Assembly (NCBI RefSeq): GCF_030406605.1
Contig: NZ_CP129104.1
Span: 124,001 to 188,000 of the forward strand
Length of the DNA stretch: 64,000 nucleotides
Direction: 5' to 3'
From: Curtobacterium sp. 458
GTDB taxonomy: Bacteria > Actinomycetota > Actinomycetes > Actinomycetales > Microbacteriaceae
The notes below the pieces were generated by a model. It was not told where the DNA came from and did no database searches. It saw only the letters and a program-made list of their open reading frames with translations. Shown piece by piece: positions 19,838 through 26,577 of the stretch. The position numbers were made by a program, and so were the translations under genes. Position 1 is the first letter of the stretch. Every line of letters begins with the position of its first letter.

Positions 19838-20446
19838 GTGACCACCGACGTCGACGCCCTGCTGGCCCCGCCGACCGCCGTCGCCGCTCGCGCGCTCGAC
19901 GTCGTGCGCGCATGGTCGACGCCCGCACTCGCCAACCACTGCCTCCGCTCCTGGGCATGGGCGACGGTCATCGCCGACGCCTCCGGGCTCGAGCCGGACC
20001 GCGAGCTGCTGTTCGTGTCGGCGATGCTGCACGACCTCGGGGTGACGCCGTCGTTCGACGCGCACGCGGTGCCGTTCGAGGACGCCGGCGGCGCCGTCGG
20101 CTCGGTGTTCGCCCTCGGCGCGGGGTGGGACGCGGCTCGGGCCCGCCGTGTCGGCGAGGTCATCGAGCGCCACATGTGGACCTCGGTGGACCCCGACGTC
20201 GACATCGAGGGGCACCTGCTCGAGGTCGCGACGTCGCTCGACGTGTCCGGCGCGGGGTTCGACCTCGTGCCCGACGCCGTGCTCCGCGCAGTGACCGCCG
20301 CGGTCCCCCGTCTCGACTTCTCCAGCGCCTTCGACGGGCTCGTCCACGAGCAGGCGGAGCGCAAGCCGTCATCCGCGGCCGCACGACTCGACGGCTCGGG
20401 CAACGTCGCCGTCGGTGGAGCACGCTGGGACGCGTTCCTGGCCTGA
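19838..20446 (+). CDS. HD-domain protein (cyanamide hydratase-like)
   Basis: A 202-aa HD-superfamily protein. The metal-binding HD pair is in SAMLHDLGVTP (about residues 67-77), preceded by the histidine of NHCLRSW. A further histidine in IERHMW fits the metal site. The arrangement resembles the cyanamide hydratase/HDIG group of diverse hydrolases, and no substrate can be assigned. The GTG start follows TACCGT (19826-19831) by six bases, so the transcript is probably leaderless. Confidence 0.82.
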   Translation: MTTDVDALLAPPTAVAARALDVVRAWSTPALANHCLRSWAWATVIADASGLEPDRELLFVSAMLHDLGVTPSFDAHAVPFEDAGGAVGSVFALGAGWDAARARRVGEVIERHMWTSVDPDVDIEGHLLEVATSLDVSGAGFDLVPDAVLRAVTAAVPRLDFSSAFDGLVHEQAERKPSSAAARLDGSGNVAVGGARWDAFLA

Positions 20447-20449
20447 ACC

Positions 20450-20478
20450 TGGACTTCTCCCCGAGTCCGCCGTATAGT
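20450..20478 (+). promoter_or_regulatory. Sigma-70-type promoter of a long structured leader
   Basis: TGGACT (20450-20455) and TATAGT (20473-20478) are spaced by exactly 17 bases, starting right behind the stop of the HD-domain gene. This is one of the best canonical promoters in the window. It predicts transcription start near 20485, about 225 bases before the next clear gene. Confidence 0.7.
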
Positions 20479-20484
20479 GTTCCG

Positions 20485-20709
20485 TTGGTGCACTGCAGCG
20501 AACCCATCTGACTCGCGCACACCGACCGTCTCGACACCGATCCAACCGGGATCGCATTCCTCCGAGACCACCCTCGTCCAGACGGACGAGTCGCACGTCG
20601 ACACACGACGTGCGCGCCAGCGGGCAACCGCGGACGACCCGGACCACGATGTCCGGGAGCGGCCGGCGGAGACCGCGACGGCGCCGAACGACTGAGAAAG
20701 ACCAGCACC
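20485..20709 (+). ncRNA. Candidate structured leader RNA with four consecutive hairpins
   Basis: Between the predicted transcription start and the ATG at 20710 are four separate perfect inverted repeats: CGATCC/GGATCG (20538-20554), CTCGTCC/GGACGAG (20573-20590), CGCACGTCG/CGACGTGCG (20592-20614) and CCCGGAC/GTCCGGG (20638-20657). The alternative, a 72-codon GTG frame at 20477-20695, would begin inside the -10 box and has weaker third-position GC bias than real genes here. I recognise no known RNA class. It could be a cis-regulatory leader or a free small RNA. Confidence 0.5.
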
Positions 20710-21012
20710 ATGAACACGAACACCACCGTCGGCAACGACCGACTCAGCATCATCGGGACCGCACTCGCGGCGCCCGTCACCACGCCTGACAACATCGCCG
20801 AGTTCCCCGTCCGCGACGTCTGGACCGGCCGGGAGTACCTCGTCCGGATCGACGCCGACGACCTCGGGGTCTTCGTCACCGCCGGCGCCCGCATCGAGGT
20901 GCGCGGCGAGGCGGGCTGGACCATCCCCGGGCGGTCCTGGCGCGGCGAGGCCAGCCGGACGCTCCTGCAGGCGCAGGACGTCGCGGCCGGCGAGCTGCTG
21001 CTCGCTGCCTGA
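20710..21012 (+). CDS. Hypothetical protein behind a structured leader
   Basis: A 100-aa soluble, acidic protein that I do not recognise. Its middle, FPVRDVWTGREYLVRIDADD, suggests a beta-rich fold, and there is no signal peptide or membrane segment. The start is ATG with a modest GAAAG site 9 bases upstream. The gene is isolated: its own promoter and a 225-nt hairpin-rich leader lie upstream, and a strong hairpin terminator follows at 21026-21059. The unusual leader implies post-transcriptional control. Confidence 0.65.
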   Translation: MNTNTTVGNDRLSIIGTALAAPVTTPDNIAEFPVRDVWTGREYLVRIDADDLGVFVTAGARIEVRGEAGWTIPGRSWRGEASRTLLQAQDVAAGELLLAA

Positions 21013-21025
21013 TCGACTCGTACCC

Positions 21026-21059
21026 GAAGCGCGTCGCCGGTCCGCCGGCGGCGCGCTTC
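21026..21059 (+). terminator. Strong hairpin terminator
   Basis: A 15-bp stem (GAAGCGCGTCGCCGG with its complement, one G-T pair) closes a 4-nt loop 13 bases after the stop of the preceding gene. The pyrimidine-rich tail CGTCGTCCG follows. Confidence 0.75.
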
Positions 21060-21136
21060 GTCGTCCGCGTCCGTCTGCTTCGTCGTCCGCCTGTGCTCTG
21101 CTTCCTCGTCGGCGCCAGCGCGCTTCGTCGCTGGTA

Positions 21137-21475
21137 TCAGGGAGCGGGCGGGTCGTCCGCTCCGGCGAACCGCGTGCGCCCGTCCGCGTTCAGCGGCCGG
21201 GTGTCCCCCGCCCGAGCCGCCGCATCGCGGAGCCGCCGGACGAAGGCCGGATCCTCCGGCTCGAGCACGTCGTCCGGCGCGACCGAGACGACGAGCTCAC
21301 TGGCCGGACCGATCAGGATCACCGTCTCCGTCAGCGAGCCGTCGAACCCGACGGACGGCACCGCGACGGTGTCGGTCCGCCCGTTCGCGCCGAGCACGGC
21401 CGCGTAGTCGAGGACCGCATCGGCGATCCGGTCCCCCGTCATGATGTCGACGTTCTCGTAGCTGATGTACTTCAC
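21137..21475 (-). CDS. Small hypothetical protein
   Basis: A 112-aa soluble protein that I do not recognise. It starts at the second of two adjacent GTG codons, with GGAGGG upstream at proper spacing, giving VKYISYENVDIMTGDRIADA. It ends in a proline-rich tail (ADDPPAP). It is acidic overall, with an alternating hydrophobic pattern in the middle (ETVILIGPASELVVSV) suggesting beta strands. It is convergent with the preceding gene. Confidence 0.55.
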   Translation of the reverse strand: MKYISYENVDIMTGDRIADAVLDYAAVLGANGRTDTVAVPSVGFDGSLTETVILIGPASELVVSVAPDDVLEPEDPAFVRRLRDAAARAGDTRPLNADGRTRFAGADDPPAP

Positions 21476-21628
21476 CACTGCCCTCCCTCTGCGCGACGGT
21501 ACGGCCACGGGGAGGGCCGCCCTCCGAGGTCCGCGCATCCGGGCCAGGGCGTACCCCGACCTCACGGGGTCCGAGGGCTACTGTCACGACGAGGACCGCG
21601 GAACCGACGCGGAGGACAGGGAGCCGAC

Positions 21629-21826
21629 ATGCCGAACCGTCTGGAGTGGGTCAGGGACGCCGAGGACCACTGGAAGGTGTCGTTCGGCGCCGACCAGTTG
21701 TGCGAGGTGACCCGGGCACGGCAGTACGTCGTCTCATCGCCCGACCGCTCGATCCGTGGGGCGCACTCGTCGCTCGAAGGGGCTCGCGCGCAGGTGCAGG
21801 CATACGTGCGGTGGAGCGGGCGGTAG
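21629..21826 (+). CDS. Small hypothetical protein
   Basis: A 65-aa basic soluble protein beginning MPNRLEWVRDAEDHWKVSFG. GGGAG lies 5 bases before the ATG. I do not recognise the family. It ends 18 bases before the stop of the convergent DUF2335 gene. Its small size and isolation keep confidence moderate. Confidence 0.5.
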   Translation: MPNRLEWVRDAEDHWKVSFGADQLCEVTRARQYVVSSPDRSIRGAHSSLEGARAQVQAYVRWSGR

Positions 21827-21844
21827 GCAGGTCGGCACGCTCGA

Positions 21845-22342
21845 CTACTCCTGACCGGACGATCTGCGGCGAGACGCGCTCAGGAGTTGCGCTGCTGCGG
21901 CGAGCACTCCCGGCACGAGCGCGAGAAGCGCAGTGGCGCCCTGTCCGTTCATGATCAGGACGCAGCCCGCGACGAGCGCTCCCACGGTGAGCACCTGTGC
22001 ACCGACCACCCCGACCACGACTGCCGTCGCTTCCGCGCGACTCGTCCGCTCGAGCGCGTCTGAAGCGACTGCCTCCGACCGCACGTGGCAGGCGATCAAC
22101 TCGCGAGCCGCACCCGGGACCAAGCGTTCGTAGCCAGCGAGGACCTGCGGCGCGGCTACCGGCCCGCTGAAGTGTTCCGCGAGCTTGAAGCCGAAGGCGC
22201 TGTCTGCCGCGAGGCCAGCGTTCGGCTCGACCGCTGCTGACGGAGCGCTTCCTGCATTCTCCGAAGGCGCGTGGTGTCCCCCGTCAGGCCCACGAACGCC
22301 CCGTGTGTCAGCGCTTGCACAACTCTCGTGTTCATGTCCCAT
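21845..22342 (-). CDS. DUF2335-family membrane protein
   Basis: A 165-aa predicted membrane protein. The segment HFSGPVAAPQVLAGYERLVP (residues 57-76) followed by GAARELIA is the DUF2335 signature. The C-terminal half contains two hydrophobic helices (AEATAVVVGVVGAQVLTVGA and ATALLALVPGVLAAAAQLL). The first 50 residues look disordered and are G/A/S-rich. Codon bias is somewhat weaker than in neighbours. The function of DUF2335 is unknown; members often lie in accessory regions. It is downstream of, and co-oriented with, the XRE-nucleotidyltransferase operon, 119 bases away. Confidence 0.75.
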   Translation of the reverse strand: MGHEHESCASADTRGVRGPDGGHHAPSENAGSAPSAAVEPNAGLAADSAFGFKLAEHFSGPVAAPQVLAGYERLVPGAARELIACHVRSEAVASDALERTSRAEATAVVVGVVGAQVLTVGALVAGCVLIMNGQGATALLALVPGVLAAAAQLLSASRRRSSGQE

Positions 22343-22461
22343 CCTCGCCTCTCGGTCGCGAACGATCCTGCAACGGGCCGGACGTCACAGCCAACAAGTT
22401 GGAATGTCGCATTGACGGAACTGGCCGCTCACCCGCCTCGTGCTGGTGAGGTCGCGCCGAC

Positions 22462-22944
22462 TCAGAGCGGCACTGCCTCGGCGAGCACATGTGCGAAGTG
22501 CGGATCGTCCCCGAGGTCATCGATCAAGAGGTCGACCTCGATACCGGTCAGACCTTCGACCGCGAGCGCGAAGCCGCCGAGGTCGAACAGGCTCGTCGAT
22601 GACGTTGCGCCGACGAAGAGGTCGATGTCGCTGTCCTCGGTGTCGTGCCCACGAACAGCCGACCCGAACACGCGGACGTTGACCAGGTGATGCCGGTCGG
22701 CGGCGTCGAGGATCTCGTCGGCATGGAGCGCGAGAGGAACGCCCGGGCGGAGCCGGACTGTCCGCAGGATCCTCGCCAGCTCCGACGTTTCCGGGGTGCC
22801 GTCCCCGACTTCCCACGCGGAGAGCAGCGCGGGATCGATGTCGGCCGCCGCCGCGACGTCCTCCAACGTCATGCCGATGTCCGAACGGGCCGCACACAGG
22901 AGCGCGGCGACCTTCTCGTGAACCGTGTCCTCTTCCACCGACAT
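22462..22944 (-). CDS. XRE helix-turn-helix fused to minimal nucleotidyltransferase (MntA-like)
   Basis: A 160-aa two-domain protein. Residues about 8-60 form an Xre-type helix-turn-helix (MTLEDVAAAADIDPALLSAW). Residues about 80-160 form a minimal nucleotidyltransferase with the GSX10DXD motif intact, read as VFGSAVRGHDTEDSDIDLFV. MNT proteins of this kind are the antitoxins of HEPN-MNT (type VII) toxin-antitoxin pairs, acting by AMPylation; the XRE fusion would also allow operator binding. The gene begins 6 bases after the stop of the unknown gene at 22951-23412, so they are one operon. The partner is not a recognisable HEPN protein, so the system type is open. Confidence 0.8.
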   Translation of the reverse strand: MSVEEDTVHEKVAALLCAARSDIGMTLEDVAAAADIDPALLSAWEVGDGTPETSELARILRTVRLRPGVPLALHADEILDAADRHHLVNVRVFGSAVRGHDTEDSDIDLFVGATSSTSLFDLGGFALAVEGLTGIEVDLLIDDLGDDPHFAHVLAEAVPL

Positions 22945-22950
22945 CCCCGG

Positions 22951-23412
22951 TCAGTACTCGCCCTTGACCACGAAGTACGAGCCACGGATCGTCCCCGCGA
23001 GCTTCGACCGCTGCCGCACGAACTTGAACTTGTCCGCGAGTTCCTCCGGCACCTCCATGCCGTCGGAGAGCTTGAACCCGACCGCGCGCTTCCCGCCCGG
23101 CTCGAGCGTGTACAGGACGTTGATCGACAGACCGGACTCGTAGAAGACGTAGGTCCACCGGACGCCCTCGACCTCGAACTCGGTGGCCTCGAGCGGCGTC
23201 GACGCGATCTCGATGTCCCGCTCCCGGAGCACCCGGGCCACGTACTCGACGAGGTCCGGGACGTCCGCTGCTCGTTCGGTCGTGAACTCGAGGTCGTACT
23301 TGTTCGTGAAGTACCTCGCCTCGTTCGCCCGGAGACCGGCGAGCGCGTCCGCCACGGGTGACGACTCCAACCCGACGGTGGACACGTTGACGAAGTCGAC
23401 GACGGACGACAT
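22951..23412 (-). CDS. Unknown protein, operon partner of XRE-nucleotidyltransferase
   Basis: A 153-aa soluble protein that I do not recognise, with no histidine at all and hence no HEPN Rx4-6H RNase motif. It contains a charged N-terminal half (NEARYFTNKYDLEFTTERAA), a central beta-looking stretch (VRWTYVFYESGLSINVLYTL) and a basic C-terminus (KFKFVRQRSKLAGTIRGSYF). The ATG at 23412 has AGGAGG immediately upstream at short spacing; a longer frame to 23463 is possible. Position upstream of a nucleotidyltransferase-type antitoxin makes it a toxin candidate, which is inference only. Confidence 0.65.
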   Translation of the reverse strand: MSSVVDFVNVSTVGLESSPVADALAGLRANEARYFTNKYDLEFTTERAADVPDLVEYVARVLRERDIEIASTPLEATEFEVEGVRWTYVFYESGLSINVLYTLEPGGKRAVGFKLSDGMEVPEELADKFKFVRQRSKLAGTIRGSYFVVKGEY

Positions 23413-23455
23413 GGCGCCTCCTGACTGTTCGGTGATCAGCGTCAACCTAGCGCTG

Positions 23456-23866
23456 CTACGCAAGCGAGCGCCACGCCGACGAGACCGTCGGCGTCACCGG
23501 ACGGGGATCGCCAGGTGCCAGGAGCACGACCCGTGCGACGTCCTCGACGCCCTCGACCGCCGCGACCGGCCCGTCCACCAACACGACGGCGATCCGCCCC
23601 CGGTGCCGGAAGTCGATCGGTGTGCCGTCGCTCGCGCGGTCGACGCGGACGTCGAAGTCTGACCACCTGAGCACTTCGGACACCGACACGCCGCACTCCT
23701 CGTCCAGCTCACGGCGAAGCGTGTCGACGTCCGTCTCCCCGGCCTCGGGCGACCCTCCGGGCAGGTCGAGCCAGCCCGTGAACGGACCTCGAGCCTTCTC
23801 GACCGTCACGAGCCGGCCGTGTTGCAGCCATGCGCCGTACACGCCGAAGTGCTCGTGGACCGCCAC
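23456..23866 (-). CDS. Nudix hydrolase
   Basis: A 136-aa Nudix pyrophosphohydrolase. The Nudix box is complete at about residues 37-59: GGSPEAGETDVDTLRRELDE followed by ECGV. The substrate is not deducible; the N-terminal GAWLQHGRLVTVEKARG and LDLPGG are general family features. The start is GTG, 3 bases after the stop of the DUF2510-type gene, so the two are probably co-transcribed. The gene precedes the XRE-nucleotidyltransferase operon on the same strand. Confidence 0.88.
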   Translation of the reverse strand: MAVHEHFGVYGAWLQHGRLVTVEKARGPFTGWLDLPGGSPEAGETDVDTLRRELDEECGVSVSEVLRWSDFDVRVDRASDGTPIDFRHRGRIAVVLVDGPVAAVEGVEDVARVVLLAPGDPRPVTPTVSSAWRSLA

Positions 23867-23869
23867 CCG

Positions 23870-24259
23870 TCAGACCAGCTTCTCGAACACCATCGTCGCC
23901 TGGATGCGGTCACCCCCGCCGAACCCGGTGCTGCCCGAGGACGACGTCGTGATCGTGTGGAGGCGGTAGCCGAGTGCCGCCTGCGCGTTGATCGACCGCT
24001 CGAGTTCCGTGAGGTTGCCCGACCCGGTCCCGAAGAACTTCTCCTTGAGCACGACCTGCAGCACGACGTAGCTCATCCCCGTCGGCGCCAGGCGTGCCTG
24101 CCCACCGGCGGACGCCTCGGCCTGGATGCGTCCGATCACCCCGCCGATCCCCGGTGCGGGTGCGGCCGGGGGCTGCACCTGCTCCGTCCACGCCGTGCCG
24201 TCCCACCACCGCATGGTGCCGGACCCGTCGTCGTACCAACCCGCCTGCGTGTTCGTCAT
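23870..24259 (-). CDS. DUF2510 and DUF4177-like protein
   Basis: A 129-aa protein. The N-terminal AGWYDDGSGTMRWWDGTAWT is a clear DUF2510 domain, an actinobacterial tryptophan-rich motif found in many membrane or surface-associated proteins. A proline-rich linker follows, and the C-terminal half resembles DUF4177-type domains (VVLQVVLKEKFFG, AALGYRLHTITTSS). There is no membrane helix. The ATG at 24259 is preceded by CAGGAT at six bases, close to the leaderless pattern. The role is unknown. It forms a likely two-gene unit with the Nudix gene. Confidence 0.78.
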   Translation of the reverse strand: MTNTQAGWYDDGSGTMRWWDGTAWTEQVQPPAAPAPGIGGVIGRIQAEASAGGQARLAPTGMSYVVLQVVLKEKFFGTGSGNLTELERSINAQAALGYRLHTITTSSSGSTGFGGGDRIQATMVFEKLV

Positions 24260-24333
24260 GCGCTCATCCTGGCCGAGCCCGGCGACGCCCCGCACCGTCC
24301 AGAACGGGGGTCCGACCGATCCATACTGGAGGG

Positions 24334-24639
24334 GTGACGACACTGCGAGGCACCCTGCGTTCGACCGAGACCCGCGAGGCCGAGGGCAGCGGCGACACCA
24401 TCGGCGATGCACGAGAGGCTGCGATCGCGGCGCTCGACCTCGACGGGTTCCAGCTGCTCCAGGTCAACACCGTGACGAGCAAGGCGACGGGCGAGTCCAC
24501 CGTGAAGGCGATCGCCCGCTCGACCGCGCTCCGGCCACACGAGGCGACGGGGGCGAACTACGACGCCGCCCTGGCCGCGTACCGGAGCACCGTGCCCGAG
24601 GGCTGGCAGGCACAGAACATGCACGAAGTGCAGGAGTGA
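24334..24639 (+). CDS. Small hypothetical protein
   Basis: A 101-aa soluble protein that I do not recognise (start VTTLRGTLRSTETREAEGSG). The reading is supported by an excellent leaderless promoter: CATACT (24322-24327), six bases, GTG. The central GFQLLQVNTVTSKATGESTV resembles a dodecin-like or KOW-less beta strand pair, but I cannot place it in a family. It is convergent with the next gene, with stop codons 4 bases apart. Confidence 0.6.
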   Translation: MTTLRGTLRSTETREAEGSGDTIGDAREAAIAALDLDGFQLLQVNTVTSKATGESTVKAIARSTALRPHEATGANYDAALAAYRSTVPEGWQAQNMHEVQE

Positions 24640-24643
24640 CCGG

Positions 24644-25009
24644 TCAGTCGAACCGGTGGCCGATCTGCGGGTCGTAGAGCGGCATCCCGAGGTCGGTGAA
24701 CGCCCGGATCACGACGTTCCACTCCTCGGGATCCATGCCGTAACAGGTCGCGACGACGGCCTGCGGCAGATAGCCCACATCGATCGCACCCCGCTCGCCC
24801 GGACCGGCGAGCATCGTCTGGTTGCCCCCGTCAGCCCGGGCGAGCTCGACCGTCCACGTCGGGAACGCGGCGATGATCGCGCGCTCGGCACGGCCCGCGT
24901 CGAGCGGCTCGAGGCCGTCGACGGTCACGCCGTCTTCCAGCAGGGACGAGTAGACCGCAGCGGAGTCGAGCGCACGCTCGGCCCGCCAGAAGACGAACTG
25001 CTGGCTCAT
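24644..25009 (-). CDS. Hypothetical protein
   Basis: A 121-aa soluble, acidic protein starting MSQQFVFWRAERALDSAAVY. It carries a conserved-looking GYLPQAVVATCYGMDPEEWN and ends IGHRFD. I do not recognise a named family, though the pattern looks like a small single-domain protein found across bacteria. The longer frame upstream is unused, because it would run through the duplicated ychF fragment. Confidence 0.6.
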   Translation of the reverse strand: MSQQFVFWRAERALDSAAVYSSLLEDGVTVDGLEPLDAGRAERAIIAAFPTWTVELARADGGNQTMLAGPGERGAIDVGYLPQAVVATCYGMDPEEWNVVIRAFTDLGMPLYDPQIGHRFD

Positions 25010-25016
25010 CGATCCC

Positions 25017-25048
25017 CGACTAGTTGTTGAACCACGATTCCACCACGT
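25017..25048. repeat. Second copy of the ychF 3' end (32-bp direct repeat)
   Basis: 25017-25048 matches 25333-25364, the last codons and stop of ychF, at 27 of 32 positions: CGACTAGTTGTTGAA and TCCACCACGT are identical, and a 7-bp middle differs. On the minus strand both encode a terminal VVE-x-x-FNN-stop. The two copies are 316 bp apart and bracket the small membrane protein gene, which suggests an insertion or duplication event at the end of ychF. Confidence 0.75.
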
Positions 25049-25065
25049 TCCGTCGCGGCTCGACC

Positions 25066-25299
25066 TCAGCGCGGATGGGTCCCGAAGAACGCGGTCACGA
25101 TCGTGATCACACCTCCGATGCCGAGCATCGCCCCCAAGAGCCGCACCCAAGCAGTGCCCCATCGAGCTTGCGGATTCCACGCCAGGCCCGCCTTCTCAGC
25201 CGCCAGCGCGAGTCTGATCACCACCCGCGGGAAGGCGACCACGAAGGCACCCCAGAGCACAAGTATCGCCCCGACAACAAGTTGGAACACGGTGCCCAC
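25066..25299 (-). CDS. Small membrane protein, two helices
   Basis: A 77-aa protein with two predicted transmembrane helices (MGTVFQLVVGAILVLWGAFV near the start, LLGAMLGIGGVITIVTAFFG near the end) and a basic loop between them. The function is not recognisable. The start is GTG. The gene is bracketed by two direct copies of the ychF 3' end, and codon bias is a little weaker than in ychF, which fits later arrival. Confidence 0.55.
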   Translation of the reverse strand: MGTVFQLVVGAILVLWGAFVVAFPRVVIRLALAAEKAGLAWNPQARWGTAWVRLLGAMLGIGGVITIVTAFFGTHPR

Positions 25300-25335
25300 G
25301 GGGGCGACGGTACTCGACCTCGGGATGTCGGGCGA

Positions 25336-26409
25336 CTAGTTGTTGAAGCGGAACTCCACCACGTCGCCGTCCTGCATGACGTAGTCCTTGCCCTCGATCC
25401 GCGCCTTGCCGTGCGCACGGGCCTCGGCGATCGAGCCGGCCTCCATGAGGTCCTCGAACGAGATGACCTCGGCCTTGATGAAGCCCTTCTCGAAGTCGGT
25501 GTGGATGACCCCGGCAGCCTGGGGCGCTTTCCACCCCTTGCCGATCGTCCACGCCCGCGACTCCTTCGGCCCGGCCGTGAGGTAGGTCTGCAGCCCGAGG
25601 GTGTCGAAGCCGATGCGCGCGAGCTGGTCGAGCCCGGACTCGGTCTGCCCGGTCGACTCGAGGAGCTCGGCGGCGTCCTCGGGGTCGAGGTCGATGAGCT
25701 CCGACTCGATCTTCGCGTCGAGGAACACGGCCTGCGCGGGGGCGACGAGCGCGGACAGCTCGGCCTTGCGCGACTCGTCGGTGAGGATCGACTCGTCGAC
25801 GTTGAACACGAAGATGAAGGGCTTCGCGGAGAGCAGCCCGAGTTCGGCGATCGGCGTCAGGTCGATCGAGGTCGCGGACAGCAGCGTCCCCTGCTCGAGC
25901 GCGGCCTTCGCCTCACGGGCGGTGTCGAGCACGATCGGCTCGGCCTGCTTGAGCTTCACGGTCTTCTCGTACCGCGGCAGTGCCTTCTCGATGGTCTCGA
26001 GGTCGGCGAGGATCAGCTCGGTGTTGATGACCTCGAGGTCGTCCTTCGGCGAGACCTTGTTCGCCACGTGCACCACGTCGTCGTCAGCGAAGCCGCGGAC
26101 GACCTGCGCGATGGCGTCGGCCTCGCGGATGTTCGCGAGGAACTTGTTGCCGAGCCCCTCCCCCTCGCTGGCGCCCTTCACGATGCCGGCGATGTCGACG
26201 AACGACACGGGCGCGGGCACGGTCTTCTCGGAGTTGAAGAGCGTCGCGAGCTGGTCGAGCCGCGGATCGGGCAGGTTCACCACGCCGACGTTCGGTTCGA
26301 TCGTCGCGAACGGGTAGTTCGCGGCGAGGACCTGGTTCTTGGTCAGGGCGTTGAACAGGGTCGACTTGCCGACGTTCGGGAGACCGACGATTCCGATGGT
26401 GAGAGCCAC
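25336..26409 (-). CDS. ychF: Redox-regulated ATPase/GTPase YchF (Obg family)
   Basis: A 357-aa OBG-family P-loop NTPase that prefers ATP, associated with ribosomes and the stress response. It has the G1 motif GLPNVGKST (residues 8-16), the atypical G4 region of YchF, the coiled-coil middle, and the C-terminal TGS domain with TGPKESRAWTI. It ends in the usual VEFRFNN. The start is GTG at 26409; TAGGCT lies at 26418-26423, eight bases upstream, so the mRNA has little or no leader. Length is as expected for the family. Confidence 0.96.
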   Translation of the reverse strand: MALTIGIVGLPNVGKSTLFNALTKNQVLAANYPFATIEPNVGVVNLPDPRLDQLATLFNSEKTVPAPVSFVDIAGIVKGASEGEGLGNKFLANIREADAIAQVVRGFADDDVVHVANKVSPKDDLEVINTELILADLETIEKALPRYEKTVKLKQAEPIVLDTAREAKAALEQGTLLSATSIDLTPIAELGLLSAKPFIFVFNVDESILTDESRKAELSALVAPAQAVFLDAKIESELIDLDPEDAAELLESTGQTESGLDQLARIGFDTLGLQTYLTAGPKESRAWTIGKGWKAPQAAGVIHTDFEKGFIKAEVISFEDLMEAGSIAEARAHGKARIEGKDYVMQDGDVVEFRFNN

Positions 26410-26577
26410 GGGAGGACAGCCTACCGGCGGCGGCCCGCCGGGGCCGACCCTGGGCCTCCAGTCCGGATCGTCAGGTGGCTGTCAGGACCACGCGACCCGG
26501 CCTGGAGGCGCGCCACGCGCCCGACCGTCGTGTCGCCCACCACGGTGGCCGGGCTTGCAGTCGCGCGACTCGGCCGG

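Noticed and set aside
20477..20695. A 72-codon frame starting GTG within the structured leader
   Set aside because: Its start overlaps the -10 box, so it would precede the predicted transcript. Third-position GC is weaker than in true genes here, and four perfect hairpins fit RNA structure better.
22462..23412. Direct assignment as a HEPN-MNT type VII toxin-antitoxin system
   Set aside because: The nucleotidyltransferase side fits, but the partner lacks the Rx4-6H motif and has no histidine, so naming it HEPN would be wrong. Kept only as an open candidate.
24334..24639. Dodecin assignment for the 101-aa protein
   Set aside because: Dodecins are about 65-70 residues with a conserved tryptophan and a helix pattern not seen here.
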